Shown piece after piece: positions 1 through 7,406 of a DNA stretch of 30,263 bases (positions are counted from its first letter, which is position 1; the number at the start of each line of letters is the position of its first letter). The translations under genes and the position numbers were made by a program. The stretch comes from Candidatus Anoxychlamydiales bacterium (GTDB lineage: Bacteria > Chlamydiota > Chlamydiia > Chlamydiales > SM23-39), in contig JAAKFX010000003.1 of assembly GCA_011064865.1 (NCBI GenBank), positions 1 through 30,263 of the forward strand, written 5' to 3'. The notes below the pieces were generated by a model. It was not told the DNA's origin and ran no database searches. It was given only the letters and a program-made list of their open reading frames with translations.

Positions 1-497
1 GAAAAAGAGTTTAAAGCAAAAGCAGCTCCACCAACTCCAGTTAAAGGAAGCATGTATTTAGCACTTAAAGTATAGACGCTGTTAGCTGCTAAAGCTTTGA
101 AAACTTTAAATGTATTCCATACAACATCAAAAGTATGAGTTTTTATAGTCCAAGCAGTATCTTTAATCCCTGTTTTTGTAATAGTAACTATGTCATGTAA
201 AAGTATAAAACTAGATTTAATAAAATCTTTAAAAGCAAAAGAACCTTCACTGATATGCATAAATTTAATCATGTTAAGAATTGGCTTACTATGTTTTAAA
301 CTTTCAACAGTCAAAGCTAGATACATAAAAAATTGTCTAATAGTTCTAAGAATGTTTTTGGCGCTTTGATCTACAATTTTAGCTAATGTTATACAAATAC
401 CTTCGGGTTTAGGCTTTTCATTTGTTTCGTGAGATTTAGGCTCAACTCTCTCTGGCATAGGTATACTAGCGCTAGGCATAGCTGGGACACTTGGCAT
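1..497 (-). CDS. Hydrophobic helical protein, C-terminus cut off by window edge
   Basis: I do not recognise a family. The ATG at 497 is preceded by a strong ribosome binding site (TAAGGAG, about 8 bases upstream). The frame stays open for 165 codons to the window edge, so the 3' end is missing. The visible protein begins MPSVPAMPSASIPMPE and has a charged, proline-rich first 30 residues. A long region of alternating amphipathic and hydrophobic helices follows, ending in a Gly/Ala-rich segment (LPLTGVGGAAFAL) that could be the first of several membrane segments. The first five residues, MPSVP, match the start of the protein at 13015-14019, which also follows a strong Shine-Dalgarno, but I see no further similarity. 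A membrane or secreted protein restricted to this lineage is an inference. Confidence 0.75.
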   Translation of the reverse strand, partial: MPSVPAMPSASIPMPERVEPKSHETNEKPKPEGICITLAKIVDQSAKNILRTIRQFFMYLALTVESLKHSKPILNMIKFMHISEGSFAFKDFIKSSFILLHDIVTITKTGIKDTAWTIKTHTFDVVWNTFKVFKALAANSVYTLSAKYMLPLTGVGGAAFALNSF

Positions 498-566
498 AAT
501 GTTCTCCTTAAATTTATTTTAAGATCTAAGCTTATACAATATTTAAGAATTATATTTAAGTTTTTT

Positions 567-1358
567 TTATTTAAAAAACATAAATATACTAGTGGCTATT
601 AGAGCTAGAGCAAATATTTTTTTCAAAACTCGAACATGGAGTTTGTCTGCTAATTTTATTCCAAAATATACTGAGAATATTGAAATAATTCCTATAGAGG
701 CAAAAGAGGGTAGATGAATATAGCCAATGCTATGGATATTATCTATAATATTAAAGCCCGTGATTAGATAACTGAGAGTTCCTACTAAAGATGTAATAAA
801 GGTTGCAGTGGCAGCTGTACCAACTAAAGAATAATTTGGGACTCTAAGAAGCATAATAAAAAGTGGCATACCAATAACACCACCGCCAATTCCGAGCATG
901 GTAGCTAAAACTCCAATTGCTAACCCTAAAAATATAGATAGCAATTTTTCAGGTTTTTTATGTCTTTTATGTACTTTTTTAAAAAAAAGAAAATAGGCTC
1001 CAAATAAAAGAGCAAAACCAGCAAAAATTTGAGATAAGATCTCTCCTGTCAAGAGATATGAAACCAATACTCCTAAAAAACTTCCGATTATTAAAGGGAT
1101 ATTTATCTGTTTAAAAACAGACCAAAAAATAGCCTGTCTTTTTTCATATAAAAGCATAGCAACAACGGATGTTACAGTAATAATAGCTAATGAAGTTCCG
1201 ACAGCCACATGCATAGGAGATGCTATTCCGACATCTAAAAAGGTATATAAAAAAAACAAAGAAGGAACGATTATAATACCTCCTCCGATACCTAAAAGGC
1301 CTGCTAATATTCCAGATAAGATCCCAACGACAAGATATGCTATAATATGAATAATCAT
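567..1358 (-). CDS. TauE/SafE (TSUP) family membrane transporter
   Basis: A 263-residue integral membrane protein of the TSUP family, whose members move sulfite, sulfonates or other small organic anions across the inner membrane. The family hallmark is an internal duplication with a glycine-rich motif in each half. Here these are GILAGLLGIGGGIIIVPSL near residue 14 and GVLATMLGIGGGVIGMPL near residue 149. About eight hydrophobic segments can be read, and the length is normal for a complete member. The ATG lies at 1356-1358, with no clear Shine-Dalgarno. The gene is divergent from the one at 1497. The substrate cannot be told from sequence. Confidence 0.9.
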   Translation of the reverse strand: MIIHIIAYLVVGILSGILAGLLGIGGGIIIVPSLFFLYTFLDVGIASPMHVAVGTSLAIITVTSVVAMLLYEKRQAIFWSVFKQINIPLIIGSFLGVLVSYLLTGEILSQIFAGFALLFGAYFLFFKKVHKRHKKPEKLLSIFLGLAIGVLATMLGIGGGVIGMPLFIMLLRVPNYSLVGTAATATFITSLVGTLSYLITGFNIIDNIHSIGYIHLPSFASIGIISIFSVYFGIKLADKLHVRVLKKIFALALIATSIFMFFK

Positions 1359-1496
1359 AAAAATATGCTTTTTTTCTTTATAAAAGCAGATTCAAAAAAA
1401 AAATACTATTGAAAATTTATTTTTGTCAGATTTATTTTTTTGTATATTTGAATGTTTATCTCTTTTTAGATAACTTATTTCAAAAAAAATTAAGTT

Positions 1497-2309
1497 ATGA
1501 ATTTCGAAAAAGTTTTAGATGTTATATCCACAGTAGATCTTCAAGATGAGGCTCTAAATTTTTTAGATATTAAAACTCCTCTATTAAATCAAAAAATAAA
1601 AGATGTTTTTGAAGATATTTCAAATCTACATTTTATCAAAGAAAACCTCATTTTTGATTTATTTACTAAAAGCTTTGAATATGTGACTTTCAAAAGTGTT
1701 TTTTCAACAAAAACAGAAATTCAAGATAGTGATCTACTTGAAAAAATAGCTACTTTAGATAATCCAAATAAATCTGAATTTTTAGAAAAAGAAAACCATA
1801 TTTTCAAGAGTAAAGTTTCAAATGTTTTAAATGATAGAATAAAATATTTTTATGAAAATGCACTTAATCAAAATGCTAAAGGTGCAAAAAAGATTAAATT
1901 AGCTTTAGTTTCAAAAGCATCTGAAACTACTCAAAAATCTATCAATACGAAAATAGTACTCTGTTTAAAAGATGTGAAACTAGTTTCTCAAAAATTTAAT
2001 AAAATGCTCTTATTTAATGAGACAAAAATAGCTGGTAGTCTTTTTTCAAAAATCCAAGAAAATAGACCAATTGAAAATACAATAAAACTAAATCTTAAAC
2101 TTTTTAACGATGCCTTTTCTCAAGCTTTAAAAGGATCTTTTGAGGTTTTTCAAACAAGACAAATTATCCAGCCTCCTTTTGGAATAGTAGCCTTTTATAT
2201 CAAAGAAAAAGATAAAAAGCGCATTGCAGCAAAGAATAAAAAAAGAAAAAGATACTACATCCCTAATCTTAAATCAAAAAAAGAAAATTCAAATAAAAAT
2301 TTTAAATAA
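1497..2309 (+). CDS. Unknown protein with very basic C-terminus
   Basis: A 270-residue soluble-looking protein that I do not recognise. There is no signal peptide and no membrane segment. The first half is acidic and helical. The C-terminus is strongly basic (KKRIAAKNKKRKRYY, then a Lys/Asn-rich tail), suggesting nucleic-acid or phospholipid contact, but that is only an inference. The ATG has no Shine-Dalgarno. Immediately upstream is a short inverted repeat (AACTTA at 1472-1477, TAAGTT at 1491-1496). The gene ends 41 bases before the lipoprotein gene at 2351 and may be co-transcribed with it. Confidence 0.75.
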   Translation: MNFEKVLDVISTVDLQDEALNFLDIKTPLLNQKIKDVFEDISNLHFIKENLIFDLFTKSFEYVTFKSVFSTKTEIQDSDLLEKIATLDNPNKSEFLEKENHIFKSKVSNVLNDRIKYFYENALNQNAKGAKKIKLALVSKASETTQKSINTKIVLCLKDVKLVSQKFNKMLLFNETKIAGSLFSKIQENRPIENTIKLNLKLFNDAFSQALKGSFEVFQTRQIIQPPFGIVAFYIKEKDKKRIAAKNKKRKRYYIPNLKSKKENSNKNFK

Positions 2310-2350
2310 ATAAGAATTTAGATATATAAAAAATAAGGAAGAGTGTTGTT

Positions 2351-3259
2351 ATGAAAAGACTGTTTATATTTCTATCAATTATAATATTGTTAAATGGATG
2401 TTTTAAAGCGCCAATTAAAACAGGAGCTATCTCAGAAGAGAATAGAATTAATTTGTCTTCTTTAGCTATCGGGATGAGCCCAGATCAAGTTTTAGAAGTT
2501 ATGGGATATCCATATAACACACAAGAAAAACTCTATGATAATAAAGTCTATGAGATCTGGTATTACATAACAGAACCAGCTCTTCTAGGTCAATCAAAGC
2601 TCATCACTAGAAATTTCACACCACTTGTTTTTGAAAATGGCCATTTAAAAGGGTGGGGGAATAACTTTTATAAATATACTTTCGATATCGAAGGAGAAAA
2701 AAGTAAAGATGCAGAAGATAAAAGGCAACAATATACTGATGATAAACATGAATGGCCAACTAGTGAGCATAGAACAATTGAGCCAATGAATGGTAAATCT
2801 ACTAAAAAAGCTTCTTCAGATCAAAAAACTCAATGTTTCCCTCAAAGTGCATCTGAAACACCTCAAAGCTCTCCCGCAGAAGCTCAAAAACCATCAACAT
2901 CTACTCAAACTAAAGCTCCATCAACACCCACAAAACCTCAAACTGATCAAACGTCTAAACCAGCAGCTAAGCCAGCTGATGATAAAACTACTCAACCTCA
3001 AAAAACTTCCAAAGATGCTAGTGATACATCAAAAGATAGTAAAACTCTGCCAGCATCTCAAACAAAGCCAGGTTGCTGTAAACCAAAAACTACAAAAACA
3101 AAAGCTTGTCAAAAATATAAAGAGCCGCAAAAAACTCAAAAATCAACTGAAGATAAAACACAAAAACCAACTGATGAAAAAAAACCTGAAGAGGAAAAAA
3201 GCCCATGCGAAATGAGAAAAGATACTGATGAGGCTCAAGGATATAACTTTTGGGAATAA
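2351..3259 (+). CDS. BamE/SmpA-like lipoprotein with long Lys/Thr/Gln/Pro tail
   Basis: A 302-residue lipoprotein. The signal peptide ends in a lipobox, ILLNG-C, with the lipidated cysteine at residue 17. Residues about 35-110 look like the small BamE/SmpA fold: GMSPDQVLEVMGYP, then a conserved aromatic strand (YEIWYY). This fold is found in outer-membrane assembly and other envelope lipoproteins. From about residue 120 the protein changes to a low-complexity, charged tail rich in Lys, Thr, Gln, Ser and Pro, with four cysteines near residues 239-250 and 283, including a CC pair. Such a tail is not part of BamE and could span the periplasm or bind peptidoglycan; this is inferred. The Shine-Dalgarno is AAGGAAG. 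A probable terminator follows the gene. Confidence 0.85.
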   Translation: MKRLFIFLSIIILLNGCFKAPIKTGAISEENRINLSSLAIGMSPDQVLEVMGYPYNTQEKLYDNKVYEIWYYITEPALLGQSKLITRNFTPLVFENGHLKGWGNNFYKYTFDIEGEKSKDAEDKRQQYTDDKHEWPTSEHRTIEPMNGKSTKKASSDQKTQCFPQSASETPQSSPAEAQKPSTSTQTKAPSTPTKPQTDQTSKPAAKPADDKTTQPQKTSKDASDTSKDSKTLPASQTKPGCCKPKTTKTKACQKYKEPQKTQKSTEDKTQKPTDEKKPEEEKSPCEMRKDTDEAQGYNFWE

Positions 3260-3305
3260 ATTTCATAAAATATTAATATAATTGTCTAGTATACTGTTTT
3301 GTTTT

Positions 3306-3333
3306 AACAAAGGATTTTAATCCTTTTGTTTAT
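3306..3333 (+). terminator. Probable intrinsic terminator after the lipoprotein gene
   Basis: A short stem (AAGGAT at 3310-3315, ATCCTT at 3320-3325) with a four-base loop is followed by TTGTTTATTT. It lies about 50 bases past the lipoprotein stop and before the ankyrin gene, so it would separate the two transcripts. The T-tract is interrupted by a G, which lowers confidence. Confidence 0.5.
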
Positions 3334-3395
3334 TTATAATATAAACTATAGTTTTCTTCTTATTTATAATTATGTGAAAAATAAAGGATGTTTAT

Positions 3396-4106
3396 ATGAG
3401 TACTCTCGGTGTAAGAGCATGTACCGTTTTCCCAAATCCAGATTTAGAAGATCCGGATTTGAAAGATTTGGTGCTTCCCAATATATCAAAAGATACAACT
3501 CCAAAAGCATACGATGATTTAGTTGCTAGATTTCCGAATTTCAAAGTTGAAAAACATAATTGTTTTGGATTTACGACAGTTCATTTGGCGGCTCGTATGG
3601 GTAATATTCTTTTGTTGAAACATATTGTTGAAATTGAAGGAAAGAATCTTATAAATATGGGAACTAGATATGGTCTTACTTCTTTATTATGTGCATCTTT
3701 ATGTGAAGATATAGCTGCTGGATATTTAGCTGCTAAAGAACTCATCAATCTAGGTGCAGATGTGAATATAACAACTATTAAATCAATTTCATCAGACTTT
3801 CCATCTCAAGTAACGCCTCTTTGGGTAGCTGCTGTAAAAACTAAAAATCTTAAATTAATAAAATTACTATTATTTAATGGTGCTATTTTGCATCCGCAAA
3901 ATGAGATTAGAGTTGATGCAGAAAAAAACGCTGCTCTAAAAGACGATGTTACTGATCTGCTTACTAAAGCAAAAGATGAAATAATCGAAGTGTATAATAG
4001 AATTGCTTCAACAGAACTTTGTTTAACAAAATGTTTTGCTATTCCTAGTGATGTTGCAAGGCAAGTTAGGGATCAAATGCTTGAAGATTATATAGATAAT
4101 ATATAA
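3396..4106 (+). CDS. Ankyrin-repeat protein, possible host-directed effector
   Basis: A 236-residue protein with about three ankyrin repeats between residues 50 and 170. The repeat signatures are FGFTTVHLAARMGNILLLKH, YGLTSLLCASL followed by AKELINLGADVN, and TPLWVAAVKTKNLKLIKLLL followed by FNGA. Ankyrin repeats are protein-binding scaffolds, and intracellular bacteria often use them in secreted effectors. No signal peptide is seen, which would suit type III or similar export. The ATG at 3396 has a good Shine-Dalgarno (AAGGATG). The N-terminus holds a DPDL-type repeat (NPDLEDPDLKDL) whose DNA resembles a palindrome inside leuS (see findings). The gene stands alone, with 826 gene-free bases after it. 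A function as an effector is inferred. Confidence 0.85.
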   Translation: MSTLGVRACTVFPNPDLEDPDLKDLVLPNISKDTTPKAYDDLVARFPNFKVEKHNCFGFTTVHLAARMGNILLLKHIVEIEGKNLINMGTRYGLTSLLCASLCEDIAAGYLAAKELINLGADVNITTIKSISSDFPSQVTPLWVAAVKTKNLKLIKLLLFNGAILHPQNEIRVDAEKNAALKDDVTDLLTKAKDEIIEVYNRIASTELCLTKCFAIPSDVARQVRDQMLEDYIDNI

Positions 4107-4306
4107 TTATTTTGGATTTCTTCAATGAAGTTGAGAATATATTTTTAATTTATGTTTAACATAACATGTATTATCAGACGTTAGTAATTACACCAAATCC
4201 AGATCTCTTTTAGTTTACGTTATCTATCATTATGGCCTCTTCTAGTCAAAGATCGTTTATCTATAAATCTAGTTCAGCTTCTTTTTATTATTAATGAGTT
4301 AATGTG

Positions 4307-4371
4307 ACGTAAGCTTCTTGTTATAAGCTATATACGTCTTTTGTAAGTTGTTGATAAGCTGCCGCTTACGT
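4307..4371. repeat. Inverted repeat with 49-base interior
   Basis: ACGTAAGC at 4307-4314 is perfectly inverted as GCTTACGT at 4364-4371. The interior is slightly richer in G/C words than its surroundings. It could be a hairpin RNA, a remnant of a small mobile element or chance. No transposase is nearby. Confidence 0.4.
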
Positions 4372-4809
4372 ATAAATGTTTTAAACCTACAAGAAGAGTA
4401 GCTTAGATGGGTTGAAAAGAGCTTTTTAAAAGGTTTTTATTCGTGATCTTTGTAGTGATTTTCTCCAAGGTTTAAGGATCTTGAGCTAAATCTTTAAAAA
4501 ATAAGTACTTATATATAGATATTTTTAATCTACCCATTAAAATATTTACTTCTTCCCCTGCCCTAATTTTTATTACTATATAATTATTTTTTTACATGAA
4601 ACTGCTTTATTGATGCAGATTTTACAATCTGTTTCTCAGAGTTTTGACATTCTTAATATAAAGAACTTAGAGTTCATTCTTTAACAGATTATTTTTATAC
4701 CTATAAAGTCATTATTTTAATCTATAATTATAGAGCATTTCTTGCTTTGTAAATATTTTTTTTAATTATAATAATCTTTATTTGTTTATTACTATCAAGT
4801 GAATATTTC

Positions 4810-4838
4810 TTTACTAAAATGTAATAATTGCATATAAT
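4810..4838 (+). promoter_or_regulatory. Candidate sigma-70-type promoter for the 4933 gene
   Basis: TTTACT at 4810-4815 and a perfect TATAAT at 4833-4838 are separated by 17 bases. This would give a leader of roughly 90 bases before the ATG at 4933. In such A/T-rich DNA, matches of this kind occur by chance, so it is a candidate only. Confidence 0.35.
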
Positions 4839-4932
4839 TATACTTGTAAATTAAAAAGATATAATAAAACTTAAATTAACAATAAGTTAATAGTTTAATA
4901 AACATAATAATAAAAACATAGGAGATAATATT

Positions 4933-5595
4933 ATGTCAGCAAGTACAAGAAGTATTTCAAGTGCAGGAGACGATGCTAGTGGTGTTGCTAGTCTTGAGAA
5001 TCCTGAAGTAAAAAAAGCTCAAGAAGCTTTAGACAAAGATAAAGCTACAATAAAGAAAGTTAAAATAGCTGTTATGACGGTTGCTACATTAGGTATGACT
5101 GTTTTTGCTATTGCAGGAGGAGTGTCATCAGTACATGCTATATTTAGCGCACATAGTTCTTACCTACAAGCTGCATTAGGAGTTGGTTGTGGTATAGCAT
5201 CAACTGCAGGTTCATATTTGCTAATTGAAAGATTACCAAAATGGATAAAAGGTGATGAGATTACTAAAAAAGATTTAGCTATCTTAGGTGGTATGGCTGT
5301 ATATGGTGCTGGAGGATTTATCACATCAGCAATTTTCGGAGCTCATGGATTTAAAGTTTCAGGTATCGTAGTTGGTACATTATCTGGTCCAGTAATCACA
5401 CTTATCGGTAAATATGGAGCTAAAGGTCTTAATAACTTGATAAGAAAGGCTAGGGCAAGAAAAGCGATAAATGATGAAAATACAAGATTGGTAGATGAGG
5501 AGGATGCAAGAAAATCTGAAGCTAGAGTCGGCGATAGAAGAGCAACTGAAAGAAGAAGAGAAGAAACTAGACTATCTTTCTCCTCAACTAGTTGA
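4933..5595 (+). CDS. Gly/Ala-rich four-helix membrane protein, Inc-like; 3' end may be frameshifted
   Basis: A 220-residue protein that I do not recognise by name. Residues about 45-165 form four hydrophobic, small-residue-rich segments arranged as two pairs (for example VMTVATLGMTVFAIAGG and GVGCGIASTAGSYLLI). The ends are charged and cytosol-like. Paired hydrophobic hairpins without a signal peptide are the hallmark of chlamydial inclusion-membrane (Inc) proteins, so that role is an inference. The Shine-Dalgarno (AGGAGA) is well placed. The last 40 residues are an odd Arg/Glu/Ser-rich tail. The +1 frame, open from 5495 to 5632, instead reads a much more protein-like acidic helix ending LVDLDDDEAFGVLH, so a one-base indel near 5495-5515 may have altered the end. 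A strong terminator follows at 5683. Confidence 0.8.
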   Translation: MSASTRSISSAGDDASGVASLENPEVKKAQEALDKDKATIKKVKIAVMTVATLGMTVFAIAGGVSSVHAIFSAHSSYLQAALGVGCGIASTAGSYLLIERLPKWIKGDEITKKDLAILGGMAVYGAGGFITSAIFGAHGFKVSGIVVGTLSGPVITLIGKYGAKGLNNLIRKARARKAINDENTRLVDEEDARKSEARVGDRRATERRREETRLSFSSTS

Positions 5596-5682
5596 TCTTG
5601 ACGACGACGAAGCGTTTGGGGTGCTGCATTAGACGCAAGACAAGAGTAAGAATAAAATCTATATCAAAGATAATTCAAATCT

Positions 5683-5717
5683 AAATGAGCAATATGAAAA
5701 TATTGCTCATTTTTTTT
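5683..5717 (+). terminator. Strong intrinsic terminator
   Basis: A perfect 13-bp stem (5683-5695 with 5700-5712) closes on a GAAA tetraloop and ends in an uninterrupted run of T. It terminates the gene starting at 4933 and lies 50 bases past the +1-frame stop as well. Confidence 0.88.
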
Positions 5718-5788
5718 ATCTAAAATCATATATCTGATATACTTTTGACACTTATAATCTAACTATATAAGTGATCTAAAATAGATAT

Positions 5789-5987
5789 ATGAAAGAAATT
5801 CAATATAAAGTAATTATTTTAATTATTCTTTTATTAAGTCCCCTTTTACTAATATTTGCAGAAGATTACACCCTTTGATGAGCTTTTAGATAGAAGCCCT
5901 GAGATCGTTAGATTAGCGATAAGAGAAGGGATCTCACTCAGGTGTTTCTTTTGGCGGACAAGGATCACAATAACTTGCAATATCTGA
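5789..5987 (+). pseudogene. Frameshifted remnant of a secreted protein gene
   Basis: From the ATG at 5789 the frame reads a clean signal peptide (Lys near the N-terminus, then VIILIILLLSPLLLIFA, then EDYT) and stops at 5876-5878 after 29 residues. A shifted frame over the same point continues in protein-like fashion, ITPFDELLDRSPEIVRLAI, until about 5930. There it runs into sequence that belongs to the opposite-strand gene at 5934-6053. The simplest reading is an exported protein gene broken by a small indel and truncated by a rearrangement. The original function cannot be told. Confidence 0.55.
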
Positions 5988-6053
5988 ATCATTTGCAAAT
6001 ATGCGGCTTGTCATTGCAATTGCAAAAAGAGATATTTTCTTAATAAAATTCAT
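5934..6053 (-). CDS. Small 39-residue secreted peptide, or 5' remnant of a larger gene
   Basis: From the ATG at 6051-6053 this frame codes for MNFIKKISLFAIAMTSRIFA, a plausible signal peptide, followed by a 19-residue mature part with the motif CDPCPP and the end KETPE. It starts 16 bases past the stop of the gene at 6070-6402 on the same strand, so the two could share a transcript. It ends exactly where a remnant on the other strand seems to be cut (about 5930-5936), so it may be the truncated head of a longer exported protein. The CxxC pattern could bind metal or form a disulfide. Confidence 0.4.
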   Translation of the reverse strand: MNFIKKISLFAIAMTSRIFANDSDIASYCDPCPPKETPE

Positions 6054-6069
6054 AAAAAATACTTCTGTT

Positions 6070-6402
6070 TTATTCCTTTTTTCTGCTCACGTATATTAAA
6101 CCGGCACCTATAACAATAAAAACACCACCGATGATCTGAAACCAAGTAGCTAGTGTATCATATCTATCGGCCTTAGCAGATTCTTCTTTGAGTTTTTTGT
6201 CTATTGGATCTGTTATGACTTTGCCAGCTTCTTTTGCAATAGGATCTAAAGAGAAAAGTTGTTTTCCTTTGCGAACCGTGCCCTCTGCTTGAGAGATTTG
6301 TTCTCTTCCTGAGGTAACACGACTTTTAATATAGAAAGAGGATGCTATAAAAGAAACTCCTATAATTATTATGATTATTCCTAAAATTCTTTTTGTACGC
6401 AT
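6070..6402 (-). CDS. Small membrane protein with two transmembrane helices
   Basis: A 110-residue protein with one hydrophobic helix at each end, about residues 7-25 (LGIIIIIIGVSFIASSFYI) and 88-106 (WFQIIGGVFIVIGAGLIYV). A charged, helical middle of about 60 residues contains GKQLFSLDP. Both termini carry basic residues, so the middle loop is probably on the periplasmic side. I do not recognise a named family. The protein is small and complete, with a conserved-looking architecture. There is no upstream partner within 200 bases, and the short secreted frame at 5934-6053 follows on the same strand. Confidence 0.75.
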   Translation of the reverse strand: MRTKRILGIIIIIIGVSFIASSFYIKSRVTSGREQISQAEGTVRKGKQLFSLDPIAKEAGKVITDPIDKKLKEESAKADRYDTLATWFQIIGGVFIVIGAGLIYVSRKKE

Positions 6403-6533
6403 AATTTACCTATTTTAGCTTTTACTTTTCATATATAACCAAAAAAGAAAAATGTAAATCACTTGTTTACTTTTTTAAGAAGCATAAAGCTATTGCCTTT
6501 AAAATTATTTTTAAAATTAAGATGTTATCGACT

Positions 6534-6600
6534 AGTGACAATTGCCTTTTCCTGGTATGCATGTTTCCTCTAATGACAAAAAAAAAGCTTTATTGTCACT
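6534..6600. repeat. 67-base element bounded by 9-base inverted repeats
   Basis: AGTGACAAT (6534-6542) is perfectly inverted as ATTGTCACT (6592-6600) in a gene-free spacer between the 110-residue membrane protein and the broken Fic gene. The size and ends would suit a miniature transposable-element remnant or a hairpin. A T-run follows neither end, so it is not a typical terminator. Confidence 0.4.
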
Positions 6601-6626
6601 GATGAGAATTTCTATTAATTATATAT

Positions 6627-7139
6627 TTATAGCTTACGATATCTTGAATTTCTACCAAGCCCAAGACGTTCAATTTTCTTTAATTGTATTAACTTATGTA
6701 ATACTTGATTGACAGTAGGCCTGGTAATTTTAGTTTTTTGCATTATTTCTTTAGGAGTAGCCTCATTAACAGTTTGTATATATTGCCATACAGCTAATTG
6801 TTTAACAGATAGATTTTTTTCAATATTTTCTTGAGAAAGAAGTTCAATAGCTTTTTTAGATTGCTGTAATAAAATTTCTAAGAAGAAGTCAAGCCATGGA
6901 ACAATAGTTTCATGAGAGGTTTTGAAGGTTTTCTGGCTTTTACGAAGCACCGTATAATAATCTGGTTTGTTATCCTCTATTAGTTTTTCATTAGAAACAT
7001 AAGGCATGAATAAATAACCCTTCTTGAGGAGAAGTAAATTTGTCAAAATGCGACTAAGTCGCCCATTACCATCTTGAAAAGAATGGATTTGCAAAAATTC
7101 AACAAGAAAATTTGCGATGATCAAAAGAGGATGCTTTTT
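6627..7139 (-). pseudogene. Fic-domain protein gene lacking its 5' part
   Basis: The frame reads HPLLIIANFLVEFLQI, then the Fic motif as HSFQDGNGRLSR, then a C-terminal winged-helix region (KITRPTVNQVLHKLIQLKKI) that suggests DNA binding. Fic proteins transfer AMP or related groups to target proteins through HPFx(D/E)GNGR; here the usual Pro is Ser. Known members of this type are about 300-400 residues, and only about 170 remain. The N-terminal half, with the rest of the Fic fold, is missing, and there is no good start codon: the first possible one is a TTG at 7122-7124 that overlaps the stop of the AbiEii remnant. The frame remains Fic-like back to about 7139 (KKHPLL), then changes to AbiEii sequence. 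This is best read as a truncated, inactive gene made by a deletion. Expression by coupling from the AbiEii start is conceivable. Confidence 0.8.
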
Positions 7140-7264
7140 AAGAAAAACCGTAAATTACACCCTCCTTTCAAAACATATAATCTTTTATCCATTACTAAAT
7201 TAAGTTGTTCTAAAAAATAAAGATGAAAAAGTTCTATATGTTCTTCAGGTAGATATTTTTCCAT
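7121..7264 (-). pseudogene. AbiEii/AbiGii nucleotidyltransferase-toxin gene, 5' fragment
   Basis: A 47-residue frame begins at the ATG at 7262-7264 with a usable Shine-Dalgarno (AAAGGAA). It contains LEQLNLVMDKRLYVLKGGCNLRFF, the start of the AbiEii family, where the KGG(T/C)xLR(F/L) motif opens the nucleotidyltransferase core. The frame stops at 7121 before the essential S-x-D-(I/M/L)-D metal-binding motif, and the sequence runs into the interior of a Fic gene. AbiEii proteins are usually more than 200 residues. The fragment is therefore inactive as a toxin. No AbiEi antitoxin gene is next to it. Confidence 0.7.
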
Positions 7265-7283
7265 AATTTTACATTCCTTTATT

Positions 7284-7299
7284 TTGACATATATGTCAA
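7284..7299. promoter_or_regulatory. Perfect 16-base palindrome upstream of the AbiEii remnant
   Basis: TTGACATATATGTCAA lies 20 bases upstream of the AbiEii start. It is a perfect palindrome and each arm includes a TTGACA -35-like hexamer. Its place and form suggest an autoregulatory operator of a toxin-antitoxin-type locus whose genes have since been lost. Binding is inferred. Confidence 0.5.
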
Positions 7300-7406
7300 T
7301 TATATAGAATGCAATTATTATTGTAAAAAACCATTTTTATTGCTTTAACTAATTAAGTATTAGCTTTTTATGTAAAAATTGCTAACTAAATAAGATTTAA
7401 AAATAA

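Larger units (their letters stand above)
4107..4932. other. 826-base stretch without a gene
   Basis: No reading frame with coding character is visible on either strand. Stops are frequent in all frames and the second half is almost pure A/T. Three things can be pointed out: an 8-base inverted repeat around 4307-4371, a CCAAATCCAGATC word at 4193-4205 that also occurs at the start of the ankyrin gene, and a likely promoter for the next gene near 4810-4838. The region could be a fully decayed gene plus a long 5' leader, or hold a small RNA. Confidence 0.6.

Noticed and set aside
2790..3215. Long open frame rich in Lys, Leu and Gln overlapping the lipoprotein tail
   Set aside because: It is the shifted reading of the low-complexity repeats; it has no Shine-Dalgarno and no plausible fold.
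3326..3517. 63-codon frame overlapping the ankyrin gene start
   Set aside because: The ankyrin frame has the better Shine-Dalgarno and recognisable repeats; this one has no protein character.
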